Shown one piece after another: positions 10,769 through 22,149 of a DNA stretch of 64,000 bases. Both the position numbers and the translations under genes were made by a program. The stretch is from Drosophila persimilis (lineage: Eukaryota > Arthropoda > Insecta > Diptera > Drosophilidae). The notes beneath the pieces are model-generated. The model was not told where the DNA came from and searched no databases. It was given only the letters and a program-made list of their open reading frames with translations. The stretch is from contig NW_020825298.1 in NCBI RefSeq assembly GCF_003286085.1, positions 6,634,001 through 6,698,000 on the forward strand. Reading direction: 5' to 3'. Every line of letters starts with the position of its first letter. Positions within the stretch are counted from its first letter, which is position 1.

Positions 10769-11459
10769 TAAAATACTGTTACTTTATTTAAACCTTTCTT
10801 TAATTTGAGCAGATCGCACCCTCCGTTGGCTAGGTGTACGTGGTCACCGATTTGCCCACCATTGTTTACCATGCCATCATCCTTTAAGTCTTTCGGTTCA
10901 TACGAGCGAGTGTGCGTTCGATGACATCTATCTACTCCAGGCGCCTCAACGGCTGACATCGTGAACTCCCGCAGGCTCCTGCACACGGGGACATTATTCA
11001 TATCCCCTCGGACTTGGACTATGGCAATCAAGGGTAGGCTACGCGGGCCACTAGACTATAGATAGATATCGTTGTTGCTATGTTTAAGGATATACGCGTC
11101 CATATATTGAGATAGTAGACACAAATTTGTTGCACTTGTATATTTATTTATACTAAGCTAAGTTATGATGAATAAAACTATTGAAACATCATCCTTGCTG
11201 TATCCTGTTTTGGGGAAAATATAGCGGGGAATGTAGGGTCTGATCACTTGGGGCTGGAGAGAAATGAAGTTAATCTGCCTTTACAGTAATATTGAAATAG
11301 AAACGAAGGTCAAATGTCTGCACCTTAACCAATATTCCCACGAAAAACATTCCGATTTAACACTGGCATATTATAAATTTAGTTTGAATCTGTGAAAAAA
11401 CGATTCGTGTCGATAGAAAAAAGAAAATACATGTAAAAGTGCAACTGATGTTCGTGGAC
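10769..11459. other. Intergenic, unrecognised
   Basis: DNA between the 311-bp array and the 3' end of the DUF4795 gene. GC-richer sequence at 10800-11040 has a coding look in short pieces on the plus strand (for example TADIVNSRRLLHTGTLF) but is broken by stops; it may be more of a decayed gene. An ATTTATTTATA stretch follows. The 3' untranslated region of the minus-strand gene probably ends near 11,160-11,180. Confidence 0.35.
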
Positions 11460-13519
11460 TTATCCCCAGCCGGAGGTCTTCTTGGACAGCACCACCTTCT
11501 GCATGTGCTCGTCGGCGGTGTGGGTGGTGTGGGTGCCGCCGGCATGACGCGGCACACACTTGACCATGGGGGCTCCGGCAGTGCCCTTGTTCCAGGCACT
11601 GGCACAGTGGGGGAACTCGTCCTTGCGGTAATAGCCCATGATGCCTGATTTGCGGATCTGGCCCAGCTCGTACGTGACCAGCGGTCCCAGGCCAGTGGAG
11701 CCCTTTGCCGCCGGCAAGGAGGGAATCTTGGAGCGCTCAACGGAGCGCATCACACAGGGGGTGTCGCAGGAGATGCACGACAGGTTCTGCAGGACCTTCA
11801 CCCGCCCGGCAGCGGCGGCGCAGTCGTCGTTGGTCATCTCCATGTACTTCTGCAGGGCCTCGGCGATCATGGCCACCCGCTTCTCGATCAGCTCGCGGAA
11901 GTCCTTGAGGCCCAGCTCGAGGGCATCGATGCCCAGGGTCATGCGCAGATTGTCGATGATCTGCAGGACGTTCTTCTCGTTCAGGCTGATGATGTGGCGC
12001 ACCTCGCAGAACTGCTTCTCCAGCCGCGCCTTGTACTCCTCCAACTGTTCCAGCGACACCTTCGTGGCCAACTGATCGAAGTCCACCTTCTCGGCTAGAA
12101 GGAGCTCCACCTCAGTCTTGTCGATCTTCACTTCGTCCAAGTGCGTGACGGACTTCTTAAGCAGCGCGATCTGGGTCATGTTTGCGTTGATCTGGATTTG
12201 CATGTTCTGGGTGGCCTCCCGGTTGGTGGCCATGTACAGCTTGATCTCCCGCACTGTTTCCTGCAGCTCCTGCATGGAGCTCATCAGTTGCTGGGCATCC
12301 TGCTTAAGCAGAGCGGCGGCCAGCTCGTTAGTCTTGTTGGTGAGGGCGCAGAACTGCGACTTGAGCTCCAACAGCTCGCTGAGCATGCGATCGGGGGAGT
12401 AGCAGAGGTGCTGCTCTAGATCCAGGGTCTCTTCCTCCTCGGGCTTCTCCACCTCCGTGGGCGCAGAGGAGGATCCCTCCTCTTCATCCTCCATCTCCTC
12501 CTCCATGGCCTCCATCTCTTCGATCACAGCCTCGCCGCTCGACCAGCTGATGGACACCTCGTCGTCGGCGGCGCGCATCAGGACCCGCAGCTGTCGGGCA
12601 ATGTGACGGAGCAGCTTGAACCGGTCCGGATTCGGCTTGCGGTCGATCAGCAGATGGGTCACGTTGTTCAGCTGCTCCATGGTCAGCTTCATCTGCCCCG
12701 TCATTGCTTTCACGAATGTCTCCATCTCCATCACGGCCTGCTCCTTTTGCATCTCCACCTTGGACATTCGCTTCTCCAGGCGGGTCATGTTGCCCAACAG
12801 GGATCCTTCGAGGCGCTGCGAGCCGCGACCCCGTTGGGAGGTGCGCGACGATACGGTTGAGATAAGGGCGGGTTCCTCTTGCTCTGCATTCTTCGCCTCA
12901 GGCTCGTCTGCCTTTAAGGCTGGCTCTGGTTCTGGTTCCGCCTCGGGCTGTGGTTCTGGCTCGGCTTCAGGCTCGGGTTCGGGTTCGGGTGCGGTCACTA
13001 GAGCTTCTTCCGGTGCAGCAGGCTCTGGCTCTGGCTCTGGCTCGGCTTCTATCTCGGGAGCTGCTGGTTCTGGTTCCGGCTCCGGTTCTGGTTCTGGCTC
13101 TGGCTCGGGGGCTGCTGCTTCTTCTGCTGGAGCTGGAGCGGACGGTTCCTCCTCAGCTGGCGGTGGTGGAGCATCTTCGGCTGGGGCCTCCGCGGGGGCC
13201 TCCTCTGTATCGGCACCACCCACCAGCCGATACCTAGAGGCCGGCTTGCCCATAGTCACTAAAGGAAGACAAGACACAAGACAGTAGATTAGGATCCTTC
13301 TCTGGGAATCTGCAACTGATCGACTGGCGAATACTCACTCAAGCTGCTCTGCATGCGTATGTTGGAGGCCAAGTATTCGTCCTGCTCAACAATCTCATCC
13401 AGACAATCCAGTTTCTGGGCAAAATTCGACAGGAGCACGTGCAAGGCATAGAAGTTGACATGGCCCGATTCCGGCGTCCCGATGGCCACATCTATCAGAT
13501 CCTTGTACGTAAATGGCAT
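11460..13519 (-). CDS. DUF4795 / QRICH2-like coiled-coil protein
   Basis: Two exons, 13519-13339 and 13258-11460, joined in phase 1, give 659 residues. I start at ATG 13519 ([19 protein letters not shown]); a longer frame opens only at a GTG. The opening block, with the [24 protein letters not shown] pattern, and the late Cys cluster CISCDTPC are the two ends of the DUF4795 family (vertebrate QRICH2 and C16orf96), linked to sperm flagella. Between them are residues 61-190, a Glu-Pro/Ala repeat of extreme composition, and residues about 190-500, heptad-patterned coiled coil with acidic patches. The C-terminal 130 residues have YRKDEFPHC and [13 protein letters not shown] infer a structural sperm-tail or axoneme protein. 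The EPE tract is coded by near-perfect 6- and 12-base repeats, so its length is likely to vary between strains. Confidence 0.75.
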
Positions 13520-13540
13520 CTTAAAACGATATTTTGTCAC

Positions 13541-14399
13541 AAGTCAATAAAATTTTTCCTGAAGTAATAAGAAACGAGTATTTGTCACTTTCCAAAAAAT
13601 CTAGAATAATATAGGAACTGAACTGAACGGGATCTACGAATATAATGAAATATTTATTTTCCCCAGCCACGATGTTTGGAGGCCAGGCAAAATGATCGAG
13701 AAATCAGAGCACTCTGGATATACTGATTCTCTGGATACTGATTTACAGAACAGTTGTGCCTGCATTTGGACTAGATTAGACTAAATTTCTATTGTTAATA
13801 TTTTGGAATTATTGTGGTTAAAAGACTTTCTTTCCATGAATATTGAGTTGATTAGGAACAGGGTTCGTCTTTATTCACACAATTTAGTACATTGTGTGTA
13901 CATATGTATATACATATGTAATACCATTAACCAGCTCCGACTAAGGATCTATTTATCGTTTCTACGGTTATGATGAAAGGATTTGATCTTGGCAATCAAT
14001 GCTTTTTGCTTCAGAAGATATAGAAATAACATAGCACCAGAAATAGATTCATATCAACGTAATTTGGGTTGGCATTGATAAATGTTGATCAAACGATTGA
14101 AACCTTTGCTGAAATTTAACTTTTCCCTCTAACAATTCCCTCCGCACCACACAAAACTATTTCTCCACGTATTTTCCTTCGTAGCTGGGGCCCACTGTAC
14201 TCACGCCAAAGGCAAAACACACGCACACCAAAGGTACGGTACGGTACGGTACCGGTAGCTTTTAGTCACGCCGAAACATGCGTTTTGTAAAAGCTTTCGC
14301 CGCCCCCAGAGCTTTCGTGCAGCGCCCAAGACATTTGGCAGGCAGGTCGTAACGTTAACAATTGTTATCATTCCGGCTGAAACGCTTGTTGCTTCCACG
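13541..14399. other. Intergenic with short tandem GGTAC repeat
   Basis: Upstream DNA of the DUF4795 gene. It carries palindromic ACATATGTA-type AT stretches near 13,900 and a run of GGTAC pentamers at 14,233-14,252. No coding exon recognised. Confidence 0.5.
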
Positions 14400-15194
14400 T
14401 CTCTCTCTCACACTCTCCCTCCGCCTCCGTCTCGGTCGATACGCGTCGCGCCAGTTACCGCTAGAGCCGGACCGAATCGGCGCCATTATTCGACCAGTTT
14501 GTCCCGAAATTCAAAAGCAAATGGCGGGTCAAAAAGTTCAAGATTGAAATCTGAATTTGAATGGAAATGCCATTACAACAGTGACGTGAAGAAGCCAGAG
14601 ATTTGCATTGAAATTGTGAAAGATGGTTGGCTGTGAAAGAGGAAGCGGAAATGAATTGAAAATCGAATTATGTTTGCATTGAATGAAATGCAGCCAAAAA
14701 AAGATGAAAGAAAATAGCAAAAGTAATTCCGCCAGCGAAGAGGAAACCCGCTGAAAGGAAAATACAGAATACAAATGTAAACAAAAGTGCATATAATACA
14801 CAGAATTAACGAGTGGAGTGTCTCAATGAATGTGTAAACCGTCAAACGGAAATTTAAATAAATCGTAATTATTAGATAATAATTGCTTTGTACAGCGGAA
14901 ACTACCAGTACGAGTCCGAGTGCGAGTACTGAGTATTTCCCTCACTTTAAAAATAGCTTCAGTATTTGTGTGTGTTTGTGATTAATAAAAATTCGATGTG
15001 CGAATTGTTTACAATTGAAAAGAAACGAAACAAATAGCATATCCATACGTAAGTGTTGGATCAACGCAAACAAAACCTTGAAAGCTTTCAACCATCACCA
15101 TCATCGGGAAAAGTCAACAATTAATAGTGGATTTCATAGAGCTAAGTGGGTCCATCATCCATCATCCATCGGCAGCAGAATGGAAAGCCAGATG
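14400..15194 (+). other. Possible transcribed 5' exon ending MESQM
   Basis: CT-rich sequence gives way at about 14,450 to A-rich, UTR-like sequence that runs to 15,194. There ATGGAAAGCCAGATG is followed directly by a consensus donor GTAAGT at 15,195. It reads like a long 5' leader with a five-codon start (phase 0) before a large intron. I could not find a phase-0 partner exon with confidence. It could belong to the receptor kinase far downstream (its leader has an acceptor at 27,883/27,991, which would turn MESQM into a small upstream frame) or to a gene past the window. This is a weak call. Confidence 0.3.
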
Positions 15195-17502
15195 GTAAGT
15201 CCAAAGATGAGCTACGGTCTGATCTGACAATCTTATAGCAGTAGTACGTACCGTACTTCAACTGCCATGGCAGCCATGTGTCCCGTCCCTCCCAATATGC
15301 ACTGCCTGATTAGATAGCAGACTCGAGTTGAAGAAATACTCTCGTGAGTAAGGTAAATGCTCTGGAATTTCTCGGAATTCCCAAATAATTTCTCATGTTC
15401 GGTGCATTATTTTTTATCGTTGAGTGAATTACTGCTCTGATTGATGATCGCTTCAATTGGAGCCACGCACTGCGCAATTGATATGCCCATTTGACACTGA
15501 TCACTGATCAATCTAGATGGGCGACGATGGTAGATGCGACTGATTCAAGTTCAGGTTGCCCAGCCCAGCCCAGCCGTTCCCCAAGAACTGATGAGACATC
15601 GCCCTCATACATTCCCCTTTCACTTTCGTTTTTGGGCCTGGGAAATTTCAATTTTTTTATTAGATTGGGCTTTGATCGCTACAGTTACGGTTATGGTTAT
15701 GGTTATATTTTTTGTTCACATTTTTTTCCTATTCGGCAGCGGACACTTTAAGTGATAAGCAATGTGTCGCCAGTTGTTCAATAGTATTGAGTGTTTGTTC
15801 GTGTGCGATTGTGTTCCTATATACTACACGCAAACACCCACCTCCCGCATATACATACATACATATGTATATAGTACGTAGCATTTTGTCAGTTTAGTTA
15901 CTCCGCTAATTATCGAACTAAAAATTATCGCACTCTCTCGTCGTGTGCCCTCGCGCCCACCGACTCGCCTCTCCCACCTCTCGGGACACTTGGTTTTATT
16001 ACAGCTCAAAAGCATGTTATTTATTGTTGAGAGCATGGTCAACAAAGGCAGCCAGAAATAAGAATAGCAATATATATGTTACTACTCGTATAGTCAGCAC
16101 ATGATTAAGTAGCAGCGTTTAATCAACTTAGAAACGCGCCACAATTGATATATAATTGCCTCCGAGCGACCCAAACAAATGGCCAGAAAACATGGCCAGA
16201 ATCGCAGCAACACTATCAAAGAACTGCCAAAAGTTCTGTTTTAATTATTTTTGCTTAATTACTTGCATACCCCAACATACTAGGACTCTCATTGTCACCC
16301 GAAAAGCGGGAGCTAGTCGTGCAATTAATTTTGCACACAATCCTGTGGTTTGGGCAGACACAAAGTGGACGCTGTATTGTAAATGCACAACAGTATAAAT
16401 ATTGTCCTCGTTAGATTCATTAAATATTTGTGGAAAGAGAATGCAGTCCCGAAGTCCCTGAATTTATACAAGTTCCTAACCGGTTACCAAAACACAAAAA
16501 GACTTTAAATTAGAATTTCGCACCAATCTACACATCGCTCTACAAATGAATTCCTCTGATTCTGTAGCTTCCACTTCGTTACCCCTTTACATTTTCCCGA
16601 TGCTTCAATTCCATTCCCATTTTTGGCATCATTTTTTCCGTTTGTCGAACACTTCCCATGAACTGTCTGCCAAACCAAGCTCCAAATTCGCACAGATGTT
16701 TGCTAGACGTCATAGTTTGGGTTCTCTTTGTCTTTTTTCCGTTTATATTGCTTTCTTTTTATTGTAGTTTTTATTTACTATCTAACAAATACAGCTAAAT
16801 GGTTCTATATACTGGCGCAAACTGCCAGTATGGTGGCATAGGGGCGGCAGTAGTCGTGGTTCTCGTATCTCATCAATTATTTCACGAATAGTCACTGCTC
16901 GGCCGCGGGCGTGGACTCGGGCCACAGAAATTGGAAAAGCTTTAAAAGTCAACCGCATACGAGCAAATCAAAAAAAAAAAAAAAAAAACTCAGGGACAAT
17001 CACACACATGGATACGCGAACACCAAGAAAAAAAAACCCCACTATTAACACATGGACATCGAAAATCAAACGGTTTAACGATTTGACGAGAATATTTTCC
17101 AGATTTTGCGTGCAATTGTTGACCAAAAAAGCGATGCCAAAAAAAATGTAAAAATAAATCTCATGCCTCTCGATAGCGGTATCAATTTCAGCCATTTAAC
17201 AGATTTTATGGATAAATTATCCATGGCTGCCAGAAGGATTAAATGATATTAAATCAACGTAAATGACATTCGATGAAAACTGCCGGCTGACATCAGAGTG
17301 CGGCAATCAACACAAATAATCGAAGTATTGGAGAAAAAAAATCTGCAATATCCTTTCAATGCGGAGTCTTGAAAAACTCTTAAACGGAAACACATTTGAT
17401 CGAACTATTATCAAATACTTGCAGCTTTAATTAGCATAAAAAAGCCGTTATAAGAAGAGTATAAATATTTACTAAATTAATTGATTATTGGAGACATTAT
17501 TT
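15195..17502. other. Gene-free stretch
   Basis: AT-rich non-coding DNA with poly(A) tracts (for example near 16,970-16,990) and TATG/CATA stretches near 15,850-15,875. No exon, RNA gene or TE recognised. It may be intron of the transcript proposed to start near 14.4 kb. Confidence 0.4.
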
Positions 17503-17612
17503 GCCGCCCCCACAAAGGACGAAAATCTGGTGCATCCACAATATTGCAGATTCGAGAAAACTAAAAACGCACAATCATAGAGAGTGAATATATCTATCCG
17601 GTTGCGGAATCT
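17503..17612 (-). mobile_element. Dispersed repeat fragment, inverted copy
   Basis: This stretch is the reverse complement, at roughly 85-90 percent by eye, of 19,019-19,127. Shared blocks include GCCCCCACAAAGGACGAAA and GCATCCACAATATTGCAGA. The same blocks recur widely in obscura-group genomes, as I remember them, in a short Helitron-like (DINE-1/ISY type) repeat. Only part of the element is present. Confidence 0.65.
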
Positions 17613-17812
17613 GGATCGGATAATTTGTATAGTCAAAAGCAACAAATCAATTTGCAGTGGCTACGCAGAGTCCGACGTCAAGCAGGCGGGGGAATCCCCT
17701 TAAAGCATTACAAATAATTTCAAGTTTTTCATCGCAGCAGCAGGCTGGAAAATTGTAATTTACTTATTCGACTTGGAATAGTTACTTTTTCTTTTTCATA
17801 CTTGTTTTCAAT

Positions 17813-18666
17813 ATGTCGAAATTTAATCAAAATTTGCCAATAGAAATAAATGAAAAATTGCCAGAAAACATAGACAAAAATTTGCCAAAAACTATTGAAG
17901 AAACTTTACCAGAAACCTTAAACGAACCAAAGTCAATCTTTGGATTAACTCAAATGGAATCTTTACATGAAATAACTACCATAAGTAGCAGCGATAGAGA
18001 ATTAAATAATTTGGATTCACAAATCGAGAAACTTGTGATCCAAAGCTTAGAGGAACTTCAGTCAATCACGCAATCCGATGCCACAAATCAGGATGACATC
18101 AGGATGAGCTTCATCATTCCAAAGGTCATGTCACAGCTGCAGAGCCCGAATATCCTCGCCGAGAGGCTACAGGCAATGAGAACCGAACTAGAGTCGTGTA
18201 AGCTGCATATGCACGACATGAGTAAGGATATAGGCGATGTATTTATGGATTTGCATACTATTTTCAAAACGCTGGAAAGTAAAGATAAAAAAACTATTTT
18301 GAGCAAGAAAGATCGGGATAGATTGGCGAAATGTGCCCACGAGGCGGAGACCGTGCAAGAGCTCAGCAAACACTTCCTTTTCAATGATCCGCGAGAGTTG
18401 AGTGCCATGTTCAAGGCTCCCAAAGTAGAACCAAAGGTGAGACAATATATGCCATAATTTTCGACATAACTTAACCAACGTTTCGGCCATTAGTAGATCG
18501 ATCAATGACTGAAAGGGAAAGTAGGCTGTGATGCGACAAATCATTCTCTCAATCTCTTAAAAAAAAGGAAATCGTAGAGACTATTGAAAGCAGTCCAGAT
18601 CCAGAGGCAGAAAATGGAAAGTGGAGGGAATCGGCGGACGGCCTGCAGCAGCAGTATTCAACCTAA
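17813..18666 (+). CDS. Unrecognised 240-residue helical protein
   Basis: Two exons, 17813-18436 and 18568-18666, joined in phase 0 (GTGAGA donor, AAAAG acceptor), give 240 residues ending QQQYST. The start ATG follows an A/T-rich leader. Residues 1-45 are a degenerate repeat of NLP/KLPE units (NLPIEI, KLPENI, NLPKTI, TLPETL). The rest is predicted largely helical and hydrophilic, with Leu heptads at about 60-130 and a Lys/Glu-rich stretch near 160. I see no catalytic motif, signal peptide or membrane segment. Codon use is AT-rich in the first 60 codons and ordinary after that, as if the N-terminus was recruited from AT-rich DNA. It sits alone in a gene-poor region between two oppositely oriented repeat copies. 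Function unknown; the compact, lone form suits a testis-expressed gene, but that is only a guess. Confidence 0.6.
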
Positions 18667-19018
18667 CGAATGGTCTTTAATCTTCAGCAGTAAACTACAT
18701 TTTTAGCTGTTTTTGTACTGAACTTCGTTGCTGGTTTCTGGTAGCAACTAGTTCGAAGAACTTGCCCTTTTTGTACAGGGTACTCTCTGAAGTACAAGAA
18801 TATATTGTTTTTGAATTTAAAACGCCTAAAGAAGTGATTTTGTAAAGTTATAAATTACAGTAGAATTAAAGATGGAGGGGAAAAATATAACAACTGGCGG
18901 TCGGAGACTACACTTAGAGAAAAAAGTCTTTCTAAAAATGTATTTTTGAAAAATATACAAATTTTGAAATACACTTGCGCAGGTTCGATTGAGCGATTGA
19001 GAATGAAATTATTTTCTT
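18667..19018. other. 3' flank of the 240-residue gene
   Basis: Probable 3' untranslated and flanking DNA. Bases from about 18,880 on resemble the early part of the dispersed repeat that follows. No further exon is seen. Confidence 0.4.
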
Positions 19019-19290
19019 CATTCTGACCGCCTAGAAGATATAGTCATTTTATACGATTCTGCGCTTTTGGTTTTCTCTAATCTGCAATATTGTGGATGCA
19101 ACAGATTTTCGTCCTTTGTGGGGGCGGAAGGGGGTGGGGCGAAATTTTGAGATATAAGTTTTATAGTGAGATCTAACAGAAGTGCGGATACCAAATATGG
19201 TTAATCTAGCCTTAATAGTCTCTCAGATTTGTGGATGCCCCAGATTTTCGTCCGGAGGAGAGCCATACTGACTAAGTATCGGGTATAAAT
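19019..19290 (+). mobile_element. Dispersed Helitron-like/ISY-type repeat copy
   Basis: The left 109 bases pair with 17,503-17,612 in inverted orientation. The remainder continues through GGGGCGAAATTTTGAGATAT, a second GTGGATGCCCCAGATTTTCG block at about 19,233, and ends near the motif GTATCGGGTATAAA at 19,277-19,290. That order matches what I remember of a common short non-autonomous repeat of obscura-group flies. Its 5' limit is uncertain and may lie near 18,880. Confidence 0.6.
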
Positions 19291-21869
19291 GTAGAGTTGC
19301 GGTGTCCGCAGCAACTCACAACGTACCCCCTCGTTTTGTCTGTGAATGCAAGCATTGTATTCAGAATAAACTTGGCACTGACCTGTACATTGAACACTCC
19401 AAAGTGTGTGCCCCCATAGGACTTTATTGGTATACTACTGCAATTCAGCGGAATTTACCCCAGATGTGTATTTTTGTATTTGTCGTCTATAGCTTATAGT
19501 ACTTTGGGCGATTCATCGCTGGTGTAAAGTTCAGCTCGAGCACTTCGAGCTGTTTGGTTTATTGGTCAAGTCTCTTATCATCGAAAGTCTACACCGAAAT
19601 AAAATACTAAACAATGGAAGGCCAGAAATAGTAATTTCTTTATATAACATCATACATATATATCTATCATCAATAAATGCTAAATTTATCACTTTCACAT
19701 GATCGAAGCAGCATTTCACATTCACATTCGGGCCCCCACAGCCATAATGTTTTCCATTCGACGACCAGGAAAGGTTGGGTTGTGTGTTCGTTTTCCCATC
19801 GAAACAGAAACAGCAAACCAAAACCCAAAACCAAAACAATTTGTTCAAGTTGGCGTAAAATGGAAAACAAATTGAACTTATCAATAAATCGAGTGCTGGC
19901 GCGATAACGATGTATTCCGATTAGAGAAGTGCTGAAAGTGACGCGGCCAAAAATCGTATCGAATCGGATCGAAAAAAAACCCCGACAAAAAGAAATAAAG
20001 TTCTATACAGACTCGTACTCGTACTCGTATTCGTATCAAATATCAAATAAGTTGGCGGCATTGAGTACTCATATGTATTGGGGCCCCTCACAGGACAGCC
20101 CGCGATAAGGGCTTAAAGTCGTTGCTCTTGGTAGCGGTATGTCTTTTTTCACTTTGATACCTGGTTAATATTTTAGACAAGGGTATGTTAGAATTATACA
20201 AAGGCAGGATATCCATTTAACTTTATTTCAACTTGGTCTAGATCTTATGATAATTGCCTTATTTAAATAGAATAAAGGGTATTTCAGGGTCAGAACAGCA
20301 CTGCTTCCAAAGTATTCTATTTATGATTATATTTGGTATTATTTTTGGTGATTTTACTTTTGTTTGCTGGCTGACAACCGCGTACCTGCAGGGCAAAACG
20401 TATGGAAAATTATCAATTGATTAAAACACAAGCATTTAATTTATGACTATCCATCGTCTTGGTCTGGTTCTGCGGTCCCCCGACACAGCTTAGGCTGTCA
20501 GCCCAGGCAGACATCGGCAATCCTCGGGCCACAGCACAGCACACAGCCGGCCCCCATTCGAAGCTATCAATAAGCTGTATTTAATGTGTATAATATCTGA
20601 AAAGTCTGTGCTCTCTCAACTTCCTCAGCAGTTTTATTGATTGCAATGTTCTTTGGACTTATCACACGACTTTTAAACGAACTTTATTCGGTTTTATGCT
20701 TCACCCCCACCCCCATACATTATCTGGGGTGGTGGCTGGGGAGGGGTGCGGTTTGTCACCGGCAGCTGATGAAGTGCGTCACCTTATTGGCAATGTGACA
20801 AGCGCAGTTAAAAAGCCGGTAACCGTCTGGATATCATGGAAAATAATTACTTTTAAACGACGTCATTGAAGGCTGTCAATTTTATGCACCCTATTACATG
20901 ATATATTCAATTATCTAGTGAAAAAATCGATTCTGCTGGACATAAGACAAGTCATTGCCGATTTTGTGTGGGGAATAATTTCATTTTAAGGGTGTTAAGT
21001 GGGGGCCGGCGATGGGGACCCTATTGTTTGTGTGGATTTTAACTTTGCAGTGGGTGTGTACACTGGCCCAGAGCTTGGGCTTCGAATGTGTCATTTGTGT
21101 AATAAATTATGTGCGCTAAGCCACCAGCCATTGGGTTTTTATCTATCGAAACGAAAGCTACTAGAAATGTTTCCTATCGCAAACTAAACTTAAAGACCAC
21201 CCCCCATACGCCCCATGAGTGGCAAACAAATCGGGAGTAAGTAAACCTACTAAAAGCTCTTTTCAGTGTTTGTTTTTGTCACGTCACCCTGTGTCATAAC
21301 AGTGTCACCCTAACCGTATGTGCTTGAAACTCATAACAGTGTTACTCTATTCCACTTGCCACTTGCCGCGTAGTTACTTTACCTTATAACTTTACCATAC
21401 TGCGCAGATACTACTACTACTACTACTACTACTACTAGTACAAGCACAACATTCTAGTATAGATTGACCTAGGTCAGGGCGTGCTAGCAACAGAAACAGA
21501 GAGAGACTTTTGCCATGTATCAACGTCACAGCTGAAAGGCACCCACTCCACACACACGAAGTTTTCTCTAACCGCGTCAGTTCCGTTGTCAAATGATTCA
21601 CGAACTTTAGATAGTAGCCCCAGGAACTTAACACACTCGTACTGGTGGAGTAGTGATATGTGCATATCATACAATAAAAGCCGAAACAGCTTTGTGACAC
21701 CGCCCACCCAGACAATCGCTTTTTGATGGAAGTGCTCACAAGCCAAGAAGCATCTACGTAAGACGTTGCTGTTTTAGATGAAATATTTCGTACTTGTAAA
21801 TGTTTACCAACAGATTTAGATACCAGAAGAGATATATCGGGCTGGCAGCGACACCCGTGCCAGAGGCTG
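19291..21869. other. Gene-free stretch before transporter 1
   Basis: Non-coding DNA. It includes direct ACTCGT/ATTCGT repeats near 20,015-20,035, a C/G-rich block at 20,700-20,760 and AT-rich DNA elsewhere. Open frames here are short and start mostly at non-ATG codons. I see no gene. Confidence 0.4.
21409..21437. repeat. (TAC)n trinucleotide repeat
   Basis: Nine or more uninterrupted TAC units in non-coding DNA upstream of transporter 1. Confidence 0.95.
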
Positions 21870-21906
21870 TATAAATGGAGGGTCGGAAGCTATTTCACAA
21901 GTCATT
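21870..21906 (+). promoter_or_regulatory. Core promoter of transporter 1: TATAAA plus TCATTT initiator
   Basis: TATAAA at 21,870-21,875 lies about 34 bases before the A of TCATTT at 21,902-21,907, close to the normal TATA-to-start spacing. The start codon is about 245 bases downstream. A spliced or unspliced leader with the short frame MEKGYQSLRF at 21,946 lies between. Confidence 0.6.
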
Positions 21907-22149
21907 TTGGAACTACCACCGAATCAAGACGCGACAGTATAGAGCATGGAAAAAGGATACCAGAGTTTAAGATTTTCCCGAAAGAGTTTCAAAAAGTAAC
22001 CTAGCAGACGTCGGTCTGAAGTAGTGTGGAAACCAAACTGTGATATCCCGAGACAACAAAGGACAACCTGTAGAATAGTTAGAAAAAATACTAGAAGCTA
22101 GGCTATACAACTATACAAAAATCTGTTGGAATCTCAAGAGGCACCAAAG

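Noticed and set aside
21946-21996. MEKGYQSLRF frame as first coding exon of transporter 1
   Set aside because: Its only donor ends the exon in phase 2, but the next exon needs phase 1; the frame from 22,150 fits exactly.
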